Positions 44,621 through 56,475 of a stretch of DNA of 64,000 nt are shown here, in pieces (positions within the stretch are counted from its first letter, which is position 1; every line of letters starts with the position of its first letter). The stretch is from Ilex aquifolium (lineage: Eukaryota; Streptophyta; Magnoliopsida; Aquifoliales; Aquifoliaceae). The position numbers and the translations under genes were made by a program. The stretch is from positions 8,308,001 to 8,372,000 of the forward strand of contig OX637410.1 of the NCBI GenBank assembly GCA_951799425.1, in the 5' to 3' direction. The notes under the pieces were generated by a model. That model ran no database searches. It was given only the letters and a program-made list of their open reading frames with translations, and was not told where the DNA came from.

Positions 44621-45179
44621 ACCTATTTGGTTTGCATACTTCCCAACTCTGCCAGCTATGAAAGCAATGTGAATTAATTGCTACGCTATTGAGTCGAATG
44701 GAATAGTAATGATGCAGCTGGTCTTGGCAATGGCTCCACATACATGAATTTAGGCCTGCCGTGCTAAGAATGGAGTGGACTGACTTTTGGATTACTAAGT
44801 CAATAGTCATGATATTGTTGGCTTCCAAATTCTAGTGGATGGCAAGGTGGGGCATGTAAATTATCCAAAGACATCAGTTCTCTATTTTATTGGATAGCAC
44901 TTTGCCAAGAAAAAAAAACAAAAGTAGAAGCATATATCATTATCTTAATAACTATACAGCAATAGATCAGTAAGAAAATTTTGATCGAATTAAAGGATTT
45001 GCGGTCGTGAGGTACGGGTGATTGATAATGTTGTTAGATATGCATACAATTAAAGTTCCACGTATCTGCCAAAGAAAATTCCACATCCTATAATATCGAA
45101 AATTTATAGGATCCTTTTGGAATATATTGAGTCCAACTTAATTTCAAGATATTTGTATTTAAGTTTTTCCCATTTGCAC
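44621..45179. other. No recognisable feature
   Basis: This is unique-looking AT-rich sequence between the LTR-like segment and the hAT-like element. A 73-codon minus-strand frame (44607-44828) has no domain I can recognise. It may be upstream or intron sequence of the RLP gene. Confidence 0.4.
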
Positions 45180-45187
45180 ACAACCCC

Positions 45188-45687
45188 CAAGGGCGGCTCA
45201 AGGTAATTTGAGGCCTAAAGCGAAAAAAACTAAATGATGAACTAGTTTTAGTATTAATTTTAAAAAAAATAATTTATTTTAAATTTTTTATGTCAGAGAG
45301 ACAGAAGAAGGATGAGCTAGTAGAGGTTTTAACTTTTGTTTTTGTCTTTTATCGGAGAGAGATAAAGAGAGAGTTTTGATTTTAACTTTTGTTTCTATTT
45401 TTTAATTTTTTTTATTGGAGAGAGAGAGAATGAGTGGGGTAAATATAAGTTAACTTTTGAGTACTTTTTTATTTTTTTTATTTCTGATTTTTAAGATTTT
45501 AATGTTATGAATTGAATCATGGACCCAAAGTATTACAATAAAAATTTCTATTGAACTTAATTTTTTGGGGGTTTTTTTAGGGCTTAAAATTTAATAGATT
45601 AAATTTTTTTTTGTGGGCTAGTAATGTATCTAAAATTATCGGGCCTAAAGCCCAAGCTTTATTTTTTGAACTGTTGGGCCGGCCCTG
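45188..45687. mobile_element. hAT-like non-autonomous DNA transposon
   Basis: This 500-bp element has imperfect terminal inverted repeats (CAAGGGCGGCTCAAGG against the reverse complement of the right end, CAGGGCCGGCCCAACAG). It is flanked by 8-bp near-duplicates ACAACCCC (45180-45187) and ACAACCCT (45688-45695). The 8-bp duplication and CAGGGCCGGCCC terminus are typical of hAT elements. Subterminal GGCCTAAAGC occurs at both ends. The interior is AT-rich and non-coding. It lies about 280 bp before the first readable RLP exon, probably in an intron. Confidence 0.65.
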
Positions 45688-46097
45688 ACAACCCTGGTGG
45701 ATTAAAAATGACACATAACCCTGCTGTGATTTTTATACTAAAATGCACCACTTAACTCCGTTAATGGCAAGGACATTCATGAGGAGACCCAAAGTTGGTG
45801 AAATGTGATAGTTATCATGTAGCTAATGTGTAATATGGGTTAATAGGGGTAAGTTGAAGTATTTAAGTGGTTTTGAAATGTGGAGATGGTAGATGTTGAT
45901 TAATTAAATATCAAAATTCTATAAATGTAGAAAATAGGGAAGAAAGCTTTCTTAAGTTATATATAGATTGAGCAAGCTACAAGTTTTGGATTTGAGTGCG
46001 AACATGTTCACAAAAATACCATCATTAGGTACACTACAGTCCTTAAAGGTTCTCAATCTTGAAGGAAACTCTTTGGAGAGCTTTTCCCATTTTCAAG

Positions 46098-46150
46098 ATA
46101 CATCCCAATTCTATTCTATTGCATTCACTCTTTTGCACTATGTGAAGCAG
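46098..46150 (+). other. 53-bp interruption between LRR exons
   Basis: Exon text FSHFQ stops at 46097 and ELTSLGNLEMLNL resumes at 46151. The 53 bp between ends in GCAG, a good splice acceptor, but begins AT where a GT donor is expected. It is probably an intron that lost its donor and shrank. If unspliced it adds an in-frame stop after HYVKQS. Confidence 0.5.
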
Positions 46151-47114
46151 AGTTAACTAGTTTGGGCAATCTGGAGATGTTGAATCTTGGTTTTAATAAT
46201 TTGATTGGTGAGATTTCCCCATCCATTGGTGTTATGACTTCTGTAAAGGCCTTATCATTCAGGAACAATCAATTGAATGGCTCCTTATCCATGGAAGGTA
46301 CTTCAAAGAGAGATTTATACTTATATTGAATTATATATGTTTCCCTTTTAATGTGCAGGTCATAGTGGATATTGTAGAAAATGGGAATAAGGGTGATTGG
46401 AGGAATTAGAAATGCACATGTGTTGGAATTAATTGATTGCTCAAATTTTAGCAACCAGTTAAACTGATTCCCCATTGGCATTCTTTGGATCCATTCAAGT
46501 CCTTCAATAACTTCCCATTATGTTTTTATTCATATTCAATTTTACCTTTGATTCGGAATTACCCTAACTTGATTCTAGCTCTCACATTTCAATTAACCAT
46601 TGTATGTCCCTTTAAGCACCAGAGCCATGTTTTTATTCATTTGAATTGCTGCAATTTATTATTGCTTTTGTAGTGATCATTATTTTGGTAAATCTCATAC
46701 TATACCTTCCCTTCCCCCATAAAACACATAGAAAATGCTCACTCATTTATGCATACTCACACATACAAGCACACAAATAATCCGATTATGTTAATTATTG
46801 TTAGAATCATTGAATGACACTCTTATAGATGAGGAATGTAGATACCCCTCCCTTTCAAAAATTTTCCTTTTTGCTGGTATGGTGCATGGGATTCTTGTCA
46901 AATCAACATAATGGTTTCCCAGACTAGACTCCTTGATATATCTGACGAAAGTCATGGAATATATACGTTTTTTCGTGAAAAAAAATCTGGACAAATTGTT
47001 AAAGGAACAGTATCAAGGACATCCACAACATATTGTTATTCCCATTTCATGTTAACTAGGCAGCAACTTTTCTAATAAGTTTCAAGGTACAAATGTGATA
47101 TTAAGGCATCAACA

Positions 47115-49289
47115 TGATTAGGAACCAAGGTGGGCCTACTCTTAAAGATCCTTTGCAAGTTCCAGATGGGCCAATTACAAGATCAAGAGCCAAGAAGATC
47201 AAGGAAGCAATGCAAGGATTGGTGCAATCCACCTGGGATGGAGCTAGCAAGAGACAAACACTCAAGATGGGCTTGAAAGAAGGAGAACTAGTTTTGATCC
47301 ACTTGATCCAAGCTGTGGAAGACATGACTTAGAGACAGGGCCTATTGTTGTTAAGGCTCTCAATTTGTTTAAATGATTTTTATTATTAGTTTAGAATAAG
47401 TGGGCTTGAGGATGCTTAGCCCACATATGTCTTATTTCTTATGAATTAGGGTTTTTGGGAAGGCCTTGTATTTTGGCCAAGGGCTTATTTGGAAAGTTAT
47501 TATTTTATTTGAACTAGGGTTTTAGAAGTTACTGTAGCGTGGCACTGATCACTCTACAGTACTGCGGCACTATTCACTCAAGGGCAATTTTTGAGAGAAA
47601 GGGTTGTTTTCCAAGCCAATAAAGGGCGAAGGCGTGTCATCTTTGAACCAGACGATTGGGCTTGGGTTCACATAGGCAAAGAAAGATTCTCAACGCATAG
47701 GAGGACTAAGTTGTATCCTCGAGGAGATGGACCTTTTCAAATTCTTGAGAAGATTAATGACAATGCATATGAAGTGAATCTTCCTGGTGAGTATAATGTT
47801 TCTTCTACCTTCAATGTTTCTGATCTTTCTCCTTTTGATGTAGGTGAAGATTCGAGGTCAAATCTTTTTGCGGAGAGGGGGAATGACGGGAACCATGGTG
47901 GGCCTACTCTTAAAGATCCTTTGCAAGTTCCAGATGGGCCAATTACAAGATCAAGAGCCAAGAAGATCAAGGAAGCAATGCAAGGATTGGTGCAATCCAC
48001 CTAGGATGGAGCTAGCAAGAGCCTAACACTCAAGATGGGCTTGAAAGGAGAACTATTTTTGATCCACTTGATCCAAGCTATGGAAGACATGAATTAGAGA
48101 TAGGGCGGCCTGTTGTTGTTAAGGCTTTCAATTTGTTTAAATGATTTTTATTATTAGTTTAGAATAAGTGGGCTTGAGGATGTTGAGCCCACATATGTCT
48201 TATTTCTTATGAATTATAATTTTTGGGAAGGCCTTGTATTTTTGCTAAGGGCTTATTTGGAAAGTTATTATATTATTTGAACTAGGGTTTTAGAAGTTAC
48301 TGTAGCGCATTATTGTTCACTCTACATTACTGCATCACTATTCACTCCAGGGCAATTTTTGAGAGAAAGGGTCACAAATTTTAGTCTAGGTGATGAGAAC
48401 CAAGATGGGCCTACTCTTAAAGATCATTTGCAAGTCTAGATGGACCAATTACAAGATCAAGAGCCAAGAAGATTAAGGAAGCAATGCAAGGATTGTTGCA
48501 ATCCACCTGGGATGAAGTTAGCAAGAGGCCAACACTCAAGATGGGCCTGAAAAAAGGAGAACCAATTTTGATCCACTTGATCCAAGCTGTGGAAGACATG
48601 AAGACATGACTTAGAGATAGGGCCTTTTGTTGTTAAGGCTTTCAATTTGTTTAAAGAATTTTTATTATTAGTTTAGAATAAGTGGGTTTGAGGATGCTTA
48701 GCCCACATATGTCTTATTATTTTATTTGGACTAAGGTTTTGAATAAGTTACTGTAGCACGGTACTGTTCATGCTAGAGTACCGTGACACTATTCACTCAA
48801 GGGCATTTTTGAGAGTAAGTGTCACAAATTTTAGCCTTTAGTTATTCCTATTTAGATTAGGATTTATTTTCTTAGTAGATTAGGATTTGTTTCCTTAGTA
48901 GATTAAGAGATTTGTTTCCTTAGTATATTAGGATTTTAGGAATTTTTCTTGTAATGGTCAGCCTATAAATAGGCGTTCTATAAATGAAAAAGGAGAGACA
49001 ATATATAATGAATTTTGATTGTGAGTTGAGTTGAGTTTACTCCTCTTGTTCTGGATTGAACTTTTGAACTTATCAAAGGTAAATCACAACATTTGTGGTG
49101 TTCCTCCTTGTAATTTGGGTTCTTGAGACGGGTTCTTCAACGGGTCTAGATTTTAATATAATCTAGGTTCTTGACACGAGTTCTCAACGGGTCTAGATTC
49201 TCCATCCATAAACCTGAGTTTGGCTTTCTTGGGTTGTATTTCCAATATTGTTGTTGGGTCTCAAAGCAAGTCAATTGGGGTTCACATCA
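47115..49289 (+). mobile_element. Rearranged CRM-like fragment with three LTR starts
   Basis: The order is: a truncated LTR (47115-about 47602), an integrase tail (about 47603-47883), a second truncated LTR (47884-about 48390) and a complete LTR (48391-49289, 899 bp, ending TTCACATCA). Each LTR starts with a variant of TGATGAGAACC and encodes the tail GPITRSRAKKIKEAMQ. The purine tract GGAGAGGGGGAA precedes 47884. The outer flanks (CAACA at 47110-47114, TTTGG at 49290-49294) do not match, so this is a product of recombination between copies, not a simple insertion. It sits in an RLP intron in the sense orientation. Confidence 0.75.
47590..48003 (+). pseudogene. CRM-like integrase C-terminal tail
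   Basis: This is the end of a gypsy integrase: FQANKGRRRVIFEPDDWAWV, RRTKLYPRGDGPFQILEKI and FNVSDLSPFDVGEDSRSN. The tail GPITRSRAKKIKEAMQGLVQ is encoded inside the LTR that begins at 47884. The first 5 codons come from LTR sequence joined to pol, so the start is artificial. Catalytic residues are absent. The same tail is repeated, shorter, at 47120-47330 and 48392-48600. Confidence 0.8.
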
Positions 49290-49300
49290 TTTGGCATAAG

Positions 49301-49478
49301 TAGGGATGGCAGTGGAGTGGAGAAAAACGGAGATTCATCCAAACTCCTTCCCTTTGGACCAGGGATGGACCATATGTATTAGACAGTGGACTTATACTGG
49401 ATATCGGTATAAACCCGTGTGAAGATGGATGCGGGGTGGACCGAAATTTACCCCTGCCCCGGTCCACTACCATTCCTA
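49301..49478. mobile_element. hAT-like MITE in RLP intron
   Basis: This 178-bp element has terminal inverted repeats TAGGGATGGCAGTGG and CCACTACCATTCCTA. It has imperfect 8-bp flanks GGCATAAG (49293-49300) and TGCATAAT (49479-49486), matching at six positions. The TAGGGATGGCA terminus and 8-bp flank suggest the hAT group. It is non-coding and lies 118 bp before the splice acceptor. Confidence 0.6.
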
Positions 49479-50331
49479 TGCATAATCAACTATTGGGGAT
49501 CTTCAATATAGAAAAAGAGTTCATTTCATTGTTTAAAATTATAGAGCTAATTTCTTCGTAATTATAATTGCATGACTTGCACTTTCACTTTTGCAGGCTT
49601 TTGCAAATTGAGGAACCTTCAAGAGTTGGATCTAAGCGGAAACTGTTTCGAAGGGAATCTTTCTTCATGTCTTGGCAATTTGGCATCCCTTCGGCTCCTT
49701 GAACTTTCTAAGAATAACTTTGGTGGAACCATTCCCTCTACTCTTCTTAAGTCACTTGAGTATGTTTCCCTTTCTTACAACCATTTTGAAGGTTCATTCT
49801 TATTTAGCTCACTTGCTGACAACTCCAAGCTTGAGGTCTTCAAACTTGAAAACCACAACAACAATTTGAAGGTGGAGACAGCAAATTTGCCTTGGACATC
49901 TCTGTTTCAGCTGAAAATCTTTCGCTTATCCAATTGTAAACTCAATGAGGTAACATGGGCTATACCCAGCTTTCTTTTACATCAGTATGACTTGAGAGAA
50001 GTTAACCTTAGCCACAACAGCATGGTAGGAAAGATTTCAACTTGGTTTCTCGTGAATAATACGAGCCTAGAATTCTTATGTCTTGCAAATAACCTATTAA
50101 GCAGTCCAGTCGTGTTGAATGTTGATTCAAAAAATGTTGATATGTTCATTTTCGATGTCTCTATGAATTGTATCGAAGGTGAAGTCCCACTCTTTATTGG
50201 CTTCGTACTTCCAAAATTGCTGCTTCTGAACATGTCTAAAAATAGATTTCAAGGTAGCATTCCTCCCTCTCTAGGAGATATGAGAAGTTTACAGTTTTCG
50301 GACTTGTCAGATAATAAATTCTCCGGACAAC

Positions 50332-53047
50332 TGATGTGAACCCCAATCGAATTGCTTTGAGACCCAACAACAATATTGGAAATACAACCCAAGAAAGCCA
50401 AACTCAGGTCAATGGATGGAGAATCTAGACCCATTGAGAACTCGTGTCAAGAACCTAGATTATATTAAAATCTAGACCCGTTGAAGAACCCGTCTCAAGA
50501 ACCCAAATTACAAGGAAGAACACCACAAAGGTTGTGATTTACCTTTGATAAGTTCAGAAGTTCAGTCAAGAACAAGAGGAGTAAACTCAACTCAGCTCAC
50601 AATTAAAATTCATTATATATTGTCTCCCCTTTTTCATTGATAGAACGCCTATTTATAGGCTGACCATTTGATTGATTGGTAATTACGTCGTTCCTAACCT
50701 CGTAACATCACCCTCACCCTCAATGTGTGTATGTGGCTTATAGTGATGGGGGAGTGTCACTCTCCCTCCGGATGATGCAAGAAGATAGGAAACAACAACA
50801 AAATGGATGTGAATGGAAATGTGATGAACAAAATAGATGGAATGAGATGCGGTGTGCACAAAAATGCTCCCCAATCGAAAGGAGTCTTTTGTGGTCGTGT
50901 GTTTTACTTGGAAAATATTCCAAGGTCGTCTCCTCAGGGAAGGAAAGTGATTTTGCAAAAGTGAAAAGAAAGTGTAAAATCTTGTATTTGAGTTTTGTGT
51001 TTGGTTTGTGAATGAAAATGCAAATAAAGCAAGTGTTGATTAACCACAAAGGTTCACTCCAATGGGAATGTCAAGCCAACTCAAAGCCTTCCTCCGATTG
51101 AGCATGAATGAACGATTGATTCGGGGGAAGCTAGGGACGAGATTGGTGAGTAATCTAAGCATAAACCGTGACTAGGCCTACGGAATATCAAAGGCTCACC
51201 AACTCATCCACTCTCAACCCCGTCAAACCAAACCATTTGACTCAAAAGGGAGGAAAGAAGAAGAGTTGAAATGGAATCCCCAAGAGGAATTTTCCCTTGG
51301 ATTAACCAACTTAAATCCTAGCTAATCATACATAAAAATGAAAGACAAGCATAATGTAAAGACATATAATGAAGACATGAAGCATGAAAATTAACTTACA
51401 ACAAGAAATCTAAAGCTACGAAGAGAAATATTCAAAACCCATTTTAAGCTAAAAATGAAGAACATGAAAGCATAACAATGGTGAAATGAAGAACATGTAA
51501 GTAAACTTGCAATAGACTTGAAAGGAATGAGATTAAAGACAATAGATTAAACTTAGAAGATCCTTACAAGAGATTAAATGACAATGGAATGAAGAGAATG
51601 CAAAAATGTAAACTTTCGCACTATTCATTGTCTTCTTCATTGGAACTAAACTAAGCTTAGGTAGCCCCCTCAATACAAGCTTGTAATGTTGAATATATGA
51701 AGTGTATGCCTCTCATTTTCGTGCATGGTGGTCCCCCCTAGCTGTGTGAACGAGCTCCCATCAAGAGAGGGCTGAATGGATGGCTTTGACAGGCTAGGGA
51801 GAGCATAGCCTGGCAGCCCACTTCCCTCCCCCTTCCTTCAATGTTCAAGCCTCAAAAGTCTTCCCCAAGGTGTAAGAGAGATATGGTTGTGTAAGGAAAT
51901 GTTGGGGGAAACGTGGGAGAATCGATGGTGGGACCCCCAAGCAAGTGGGGCTGAGTTGCAGGAGCATCGGGGCTGCTTCAGGGGAGCGTACCGGTACCCC
52001 GAACACCAGAAACTTCGGCGTACCGGTACGCGTACCGGTACCCTCTTTTCTGCTCTGGACCACTTTTGGTATAATCGGCATAACTTTTGATCCAACTGTT
52101 GGATTGGGCTGACGTTTTGACACAAAATATAAGATACCCAGATCTACAACTTTCATGTTTTTCACTTTTTCAAATTCTGAGTAGATCATGGTCAAAATGG
52201 AGGAACTCCGAGGCAGTACTTCCAAACGATGTGGCTGCTGATGCCCTTGTTCCCAAGCACCAATGCCTTCTTGATTTCTTCACTTTTAAGCCTCCAATTC
52301 TTCATGTATTGTGTCCATGCCTTCACCACACATCCATCAAGGTTGCAATGTCCTAAAATCAATCATTTAAGCTATAAAAGGTTGCAACATCAAAATATCA
52401 ACATTATAGTTCAAAACGGCTAACTTCTAAGCACTTATATGCAAAAGTTGAGTTGAAATGCTTGCAATGAGGCCATGAAATATGCAAAATTACGCACTCA
52501 TCACCATTCCAAGAAAAATTCCTAAAATCCTAATCTACTAAGGAAACAAATCTCCTAATCTACTAAGGAAACAAATCATAATCTACTAAGAAAAAAAATC
52601 ATAATCTAAATAGGAATAACTAAAGACTAAAATTTGTGACCATTTCTCTCAAAAATGCCCTTGAGTGAATAGTGTCACGGGTACTGTAGCATGAACAGTA
52701 CCGTGCTACAGTAACTTATTCTAAACCATATGTGGGCTAAGCATCCTCAAACCCACTTATTCTAAACTAATAATAAAAATTCTTTAAACAAATTGAAAGC
52801 CTTAACAACAAAAGGCCCTATCTCTAAGTCATGTCTTCATGTCTTCCACAGCTTGGATCAAGTGGATCAAAATTGGTTCTCCTTCTTTCAAGCCCATCTT
52901 GAGTGTTGGCCTCTTGCTAACTTCATCCCAGGTGGATTGCAACAATCCTTACATTGCTTCCTTGATCTTCTTGGCTCTTGATCTTGTAATTGGCCCATCT
53001 GGACTTTCAAAGGATCTTTAAGAGGAGGCCCATCTTGGTTCTCATCA
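50332..53047 (-). mobile_element. CRM-like solo LTR in an RLP exon, itself interrupted
   Basis: The arms 50332-50668 and 52509-53047 total 876 bp, the same size as the copy at 31140. On the minus strand it runs TGATGAGAACC to TTCACATCA. Flanks ACAAC (50327-50331) and ACAGC (53048-53052) are near-duplicates. The first part encodes the integrase tail (reverse of 52793-53021). The TATA box is at 50651-50657. An Athila-like solo LTR is inserted at 50669-52503. It interrupts the RLP coding sequence after SDNKFSGQ. Confidence 0.85.
50669..52503 (-). mobile_element. Athila-like solo LTR
   Basis: This 1,835-bp LTR has ends TGATTGATTGG and CACTCATCA and exact CCATT duplications (50664-50668, 52504-52508). 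It is the same subfamily as 36801-38643. A cluster of TACCGGTAC-type palindromes sits at 51988-52043. No interior is present. It landed beside the TATA box of a CRM-like LTR. Confidence 0.92.
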
Positions 53048-53064
53048 ACAGCTACCAAAGCATT

Positions 53065-53919
53065 TGATACAAATCATAGCACAACTTCAAGGGATCTAGT
53101 TCAAGTTCCAATTGGGCCGGTTACAAGAGCACGAGCAAGGAAGTTTAAAGATTTACTCAACGGACTGATTAAAGAGGCATGTACTCAAGCAAATTCGTGG
53201 AGGCCCATTGAGCATGATCCACTTGGGCAACAAAGAGTCATCAACATGATTCAAGTTCTAGAAGAATCTAGCTAAGGCTAAGCATAAATGGACATGTTTT
53301 AAATTACTCATGCCAATTAATTTTCTTTTAGGAAAGTAAGGCTTTCCTTGTCTATTTAGGCGTGTGATCAGCCTAGTAAAGGGATGATTGTCTTTCTTTT
53401 TCTTCTTTTAGGCAAGTAAGAGTTTTAGTCTTTAGTTATTCCTATTTGGGTTTGGATTGTCAAAATATAAACTCAGATTAGGATTTGTTTCCTTAGCAGA
53501 TTATGATTTGTTTCCTTAGTAGATTAGGATTTGTTTCCTTAGCAAATTAGGATTTTTACGAATTTTCTTTGTAATGGCCAGCCTATAAATAGGCGTCTAA
53601 ATCAATGAAAAGGGAGATCAATTATTCAGCAAATTGAAGAGTATTTTCTCTGCGGTTCTTTGAAGAACTATTTGAACTTATCGGGATTTCTCGTGGCGTT
53701 CACCAGCAACTTATCAAACGGAATTTCCACCACCGTTTGTGGCGTCTTCCTTATACCGAGGTTCTTGTTTCACAACAAACAGCGGGTTGAGGTCATATAT
53801 ACCAAGGTTCTTGTTTGTCGTAAACAATGGGTCGAGGTCTATCATTCAAATCTGATCGTAGAACGATTTTGGGTTCCTTTTCGTTGTTAGATCTCGTTAT
53901 TTTGGCGGGTTTCACATCA
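53065..53919 (+). mobile_element. CRM-like solo LTR in the RLP coding sequence
   Basis: This 855-bp LTR runs TGATACAAATC to TTTCACATCA with exact GCATT duplications (53060-53064, 53920-53924). It encodes the tail GPVTRARARKFKDLLNGL in its first 170 bp and has a TATA box at 53584. It lies only 12 bp of RLP sequence downstream of the previous insertion's right flank. Confidence 0.92.
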
Positions 53920-53941
53920 GCATTTAGTCATGGGGTGTGTC

Positions 53942-56475
53942 TGTGACACCCCAAAATCCGGGGGTCTGTTGATTACCCATCAACCCGTGGAATACCCGTG
54001 GATACCGAGTAACTCGATATCGCGTCGTTATGCCCCATTTATCGGGGTCCATAATTGAGCAAAAATCGGGCAGAGTCTCCTTTGTATGGGGAGCTCTACC
54101 CAAAACCCAACCTGTGCACTATGCATTCACTTGACCCATCCAAGGCCCAATATAAAAACAATGACCGCACCGGGTCCATTTATGAGTAAACATTGACCAC
54201 ACCGGGTCCATTTATCCATACTCATAAAATAACATGCCATGTTATATTAGAATAGTCCATATAAGTTTGATTACAATTCTTTTGCATATATTGCATGAAA
54301 AATTTAATCACAAGTCTAATTTTACAAAAAAAAATGGATTGAAAGCCACAAGTCGGTTTTTCTTCCTCCTCAAGTGCCCGAGTGAGTGCCGTCCGTCGGC
54401 GTAAAACCCACACCTGAAATGTTTTCCCGTAAAGGGTGAGCCACGCCCAATAGAGTAATTCCTACAGAGGCTACTCACTACCCTAGATGCGCATGCAATG
54501 CTCACATGCAACAAACAACAATCCATAACATTCCAAGCAAGGATATGCATTCAATGTTTGAATTTATCGTATCATGCCATGAAATGAGATGAGGCTCACT
54601 CATGCAAATCAACCCGAGCCATTCCCAGCTCCTCAACACATGCAAGTGCCAAAGTGTATGGAACCGTCATTTATGTTGCACATCAAATGACTTTTACCAA
54701 TCTAGGGTCCTTGTATGGGGTGGATGTTCATGGGCTTACACCAAGGGTCTCCAACCTACTCGAAATTTATGGGCTTCCACCAAGGGTTTCGCGTACACCC
54801 ACACACTTGATGGACCGAGCCAAGGGAGTGCGTATCCCAACCACCGGGCCTTGCACCTGAGGGATCTTCTAATCCCTTCTTGCTAACCCCAACCCTAATC
54901 ACCATGCAACCCGTGCGACTCAACCAGGTCTTCGACCAAGCTTAATCGAACCCACTCATCATCCACCAAGTGTGGTCTTGACGACAACCATGCACATACC
55001 CACATGATGCGATGTTACCATGCATATGCAATATGATGTCCCATTGCATAATGATGACATATTATATGCTATGAAATATATATGAACAATATCAATACAT
55101 TTTACATATTCCATGGCAAAATTATATCATAAGCATATAATTCCCATAACTCTCCACAATGTCAATATAACGCAAGCATGCATATACATTGACAATTTTC
55201 ATAACACAATTCCAAGCATGTTATCACAATTTTCATGACAATAACACACTTAATCACAAAGGCACAATATAACACATAACAACCCATGTAATAGCCCACA
55301 TAACAGCCCACCTAACGACCCAAAAATAGTCCATAAAACAGCCCCAAAAACAGTCCCAAAACAGTATCAAAAAAGCCCCTTAAACAGGCCATAAAACAGT
55401 CCCAATTACTGCCCTATAACAGTCCCAAAATAGCCCCTTAAACAGGCCATAAAATAGTCCCAATTACTGCCCCATAACAGTCCCAAAACAGTCCCAAATC
55501 AGCCCCTTAAACAGGCCATAAAACAGTCCCAATTACTGCCCTATAAAAGTCCCAAAACAGTCCCAAATCAGTCCCTTAAACAGGCCATAAAACAGCCCCC
55601 TAGACAGTCCCATAAGAGTGCACAAAAACAGCCCCATGGCAGTGCACAAAACAGCCCCTTAACAGCCCCTAAACAGTCCACAAATTCAACCCCAAAACAG
55701 TCCCAAATTCAGCCACATAACAGCCCCTTAAATCAGCCCAAAAGGTAGGAATAAAACCAAAGTAGGAAGAACCCTACCTCTTGAAGCGTGTAGAAATGGT
55801 AGGAAGCCTCAAGAACACCTCCTAAGCCCAAAACCTTTGATTTCCCCAAATCTCCTCCTTTGGATCTTCGGTGAAATTTCTCGTTCTTAGTACGTACGCG
55901 TAGCCCTTGTCGAAGAGATGAAGTTTAGTTCTTAGCTCGACGGATTCCGACCGACGGAACTCCGAGAATCGCAGAAAGAAAGTTGGATTTCTATCTTTTC
56001 TCTCCATCTTTCTCCCACACGTTAAAACCAGCTGCAATCAGAGATATTTTGTGCCAAATATCTGATTTTTAACCCTATTTATAATTTCCAATGCTTGGCT
56101 CAGATCGCGCCACACGCCCCCCACTTGTTCGGGTCCGTTTTCGCCCCGAAACGATTCATTACATCCCGGTTTAAGTTCAAATTAATTTTATCCAAACTTT
56201 AATCCAATTCTAAGGAAATTTTATAAAACTCGTTTTTGGGGACTTCCACGAGGTCATTCGCCACCCAGCCACCTCGAACCACGTGCAAAAATCCGACTAT
56301 CTCGGAATTCGACGAAATTCGATAGGGTTACTAGTTTCCGCAATACGAGTCCAATGGAGAAGTCCGTTTCCTCATCCAAGATCTAGAGAAAGGTGTATCT
56401 CGAATCCACACTATTGTGGCAAATTACTGTTTTGCCCTTTTTCAGAAAAAAATTCAAATTTACCCGGGTTTTACA
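53942..56475 (-). mobile_element. F2-type solo LTR in the RLP coding sequence
   Basis: This 2,534-bp LTR runs TGTGACACCCC to GGGTTTTACA with exact GTGTC duplications (53937-53941, 56476-56480). It is diverged from the LTRs at 31940 and 36033. It carries a minisatellite at 55285-55740 not seen in them. RLP coding resumes at 56476 in the correct frame (CVSLKFLKLSSNN). Confidence 0.92.
55285..55740. repeat. AACAGTCCCAA minisatellite with higher-order repeats
   Basis: Short units of the type AACAGTCCCAAA or AACAGCCCC repeat through about 450 bp. A larger unit starting GCCCCTTAAACAGGCC recurs at 55375, 55433 and 55502, with a variant at 55571 (spacing 58, 69 and 69 bp). It has no open frame of interest and lies inside the F2-type solo LTR. 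Confidence 0.85.

Larger units (their letters stand above)
46298..49596 (+). other. RLP intron enlarged by transposons
   Basis: The donor is at 46298 (GTACTT after SLSMEG) and the acceptor at 49595-49596 (TTTGCAG before FCKLRNLQELDLS). The intron is phase 1, so the joined codon reads glycine. The intron is about 3.3 kb, of which 47115-49289 is CRM-like sequence and 49301-49478 a MITE. The stretch 46300-47114 has no recognisable feature; its small frames (46269-46481, 46485-46673, 46791-46994) look fortuitous. Confidence 0.7.

Noticed and set aside
50332-53919. One CRM element rearranged into an inverted, head-to-head pair
   Set aside because: Each half has its own target duplication (ACAAC/ACAGC and GCATT/GCATT) and is a complete LTR, so these are two independent insertions.
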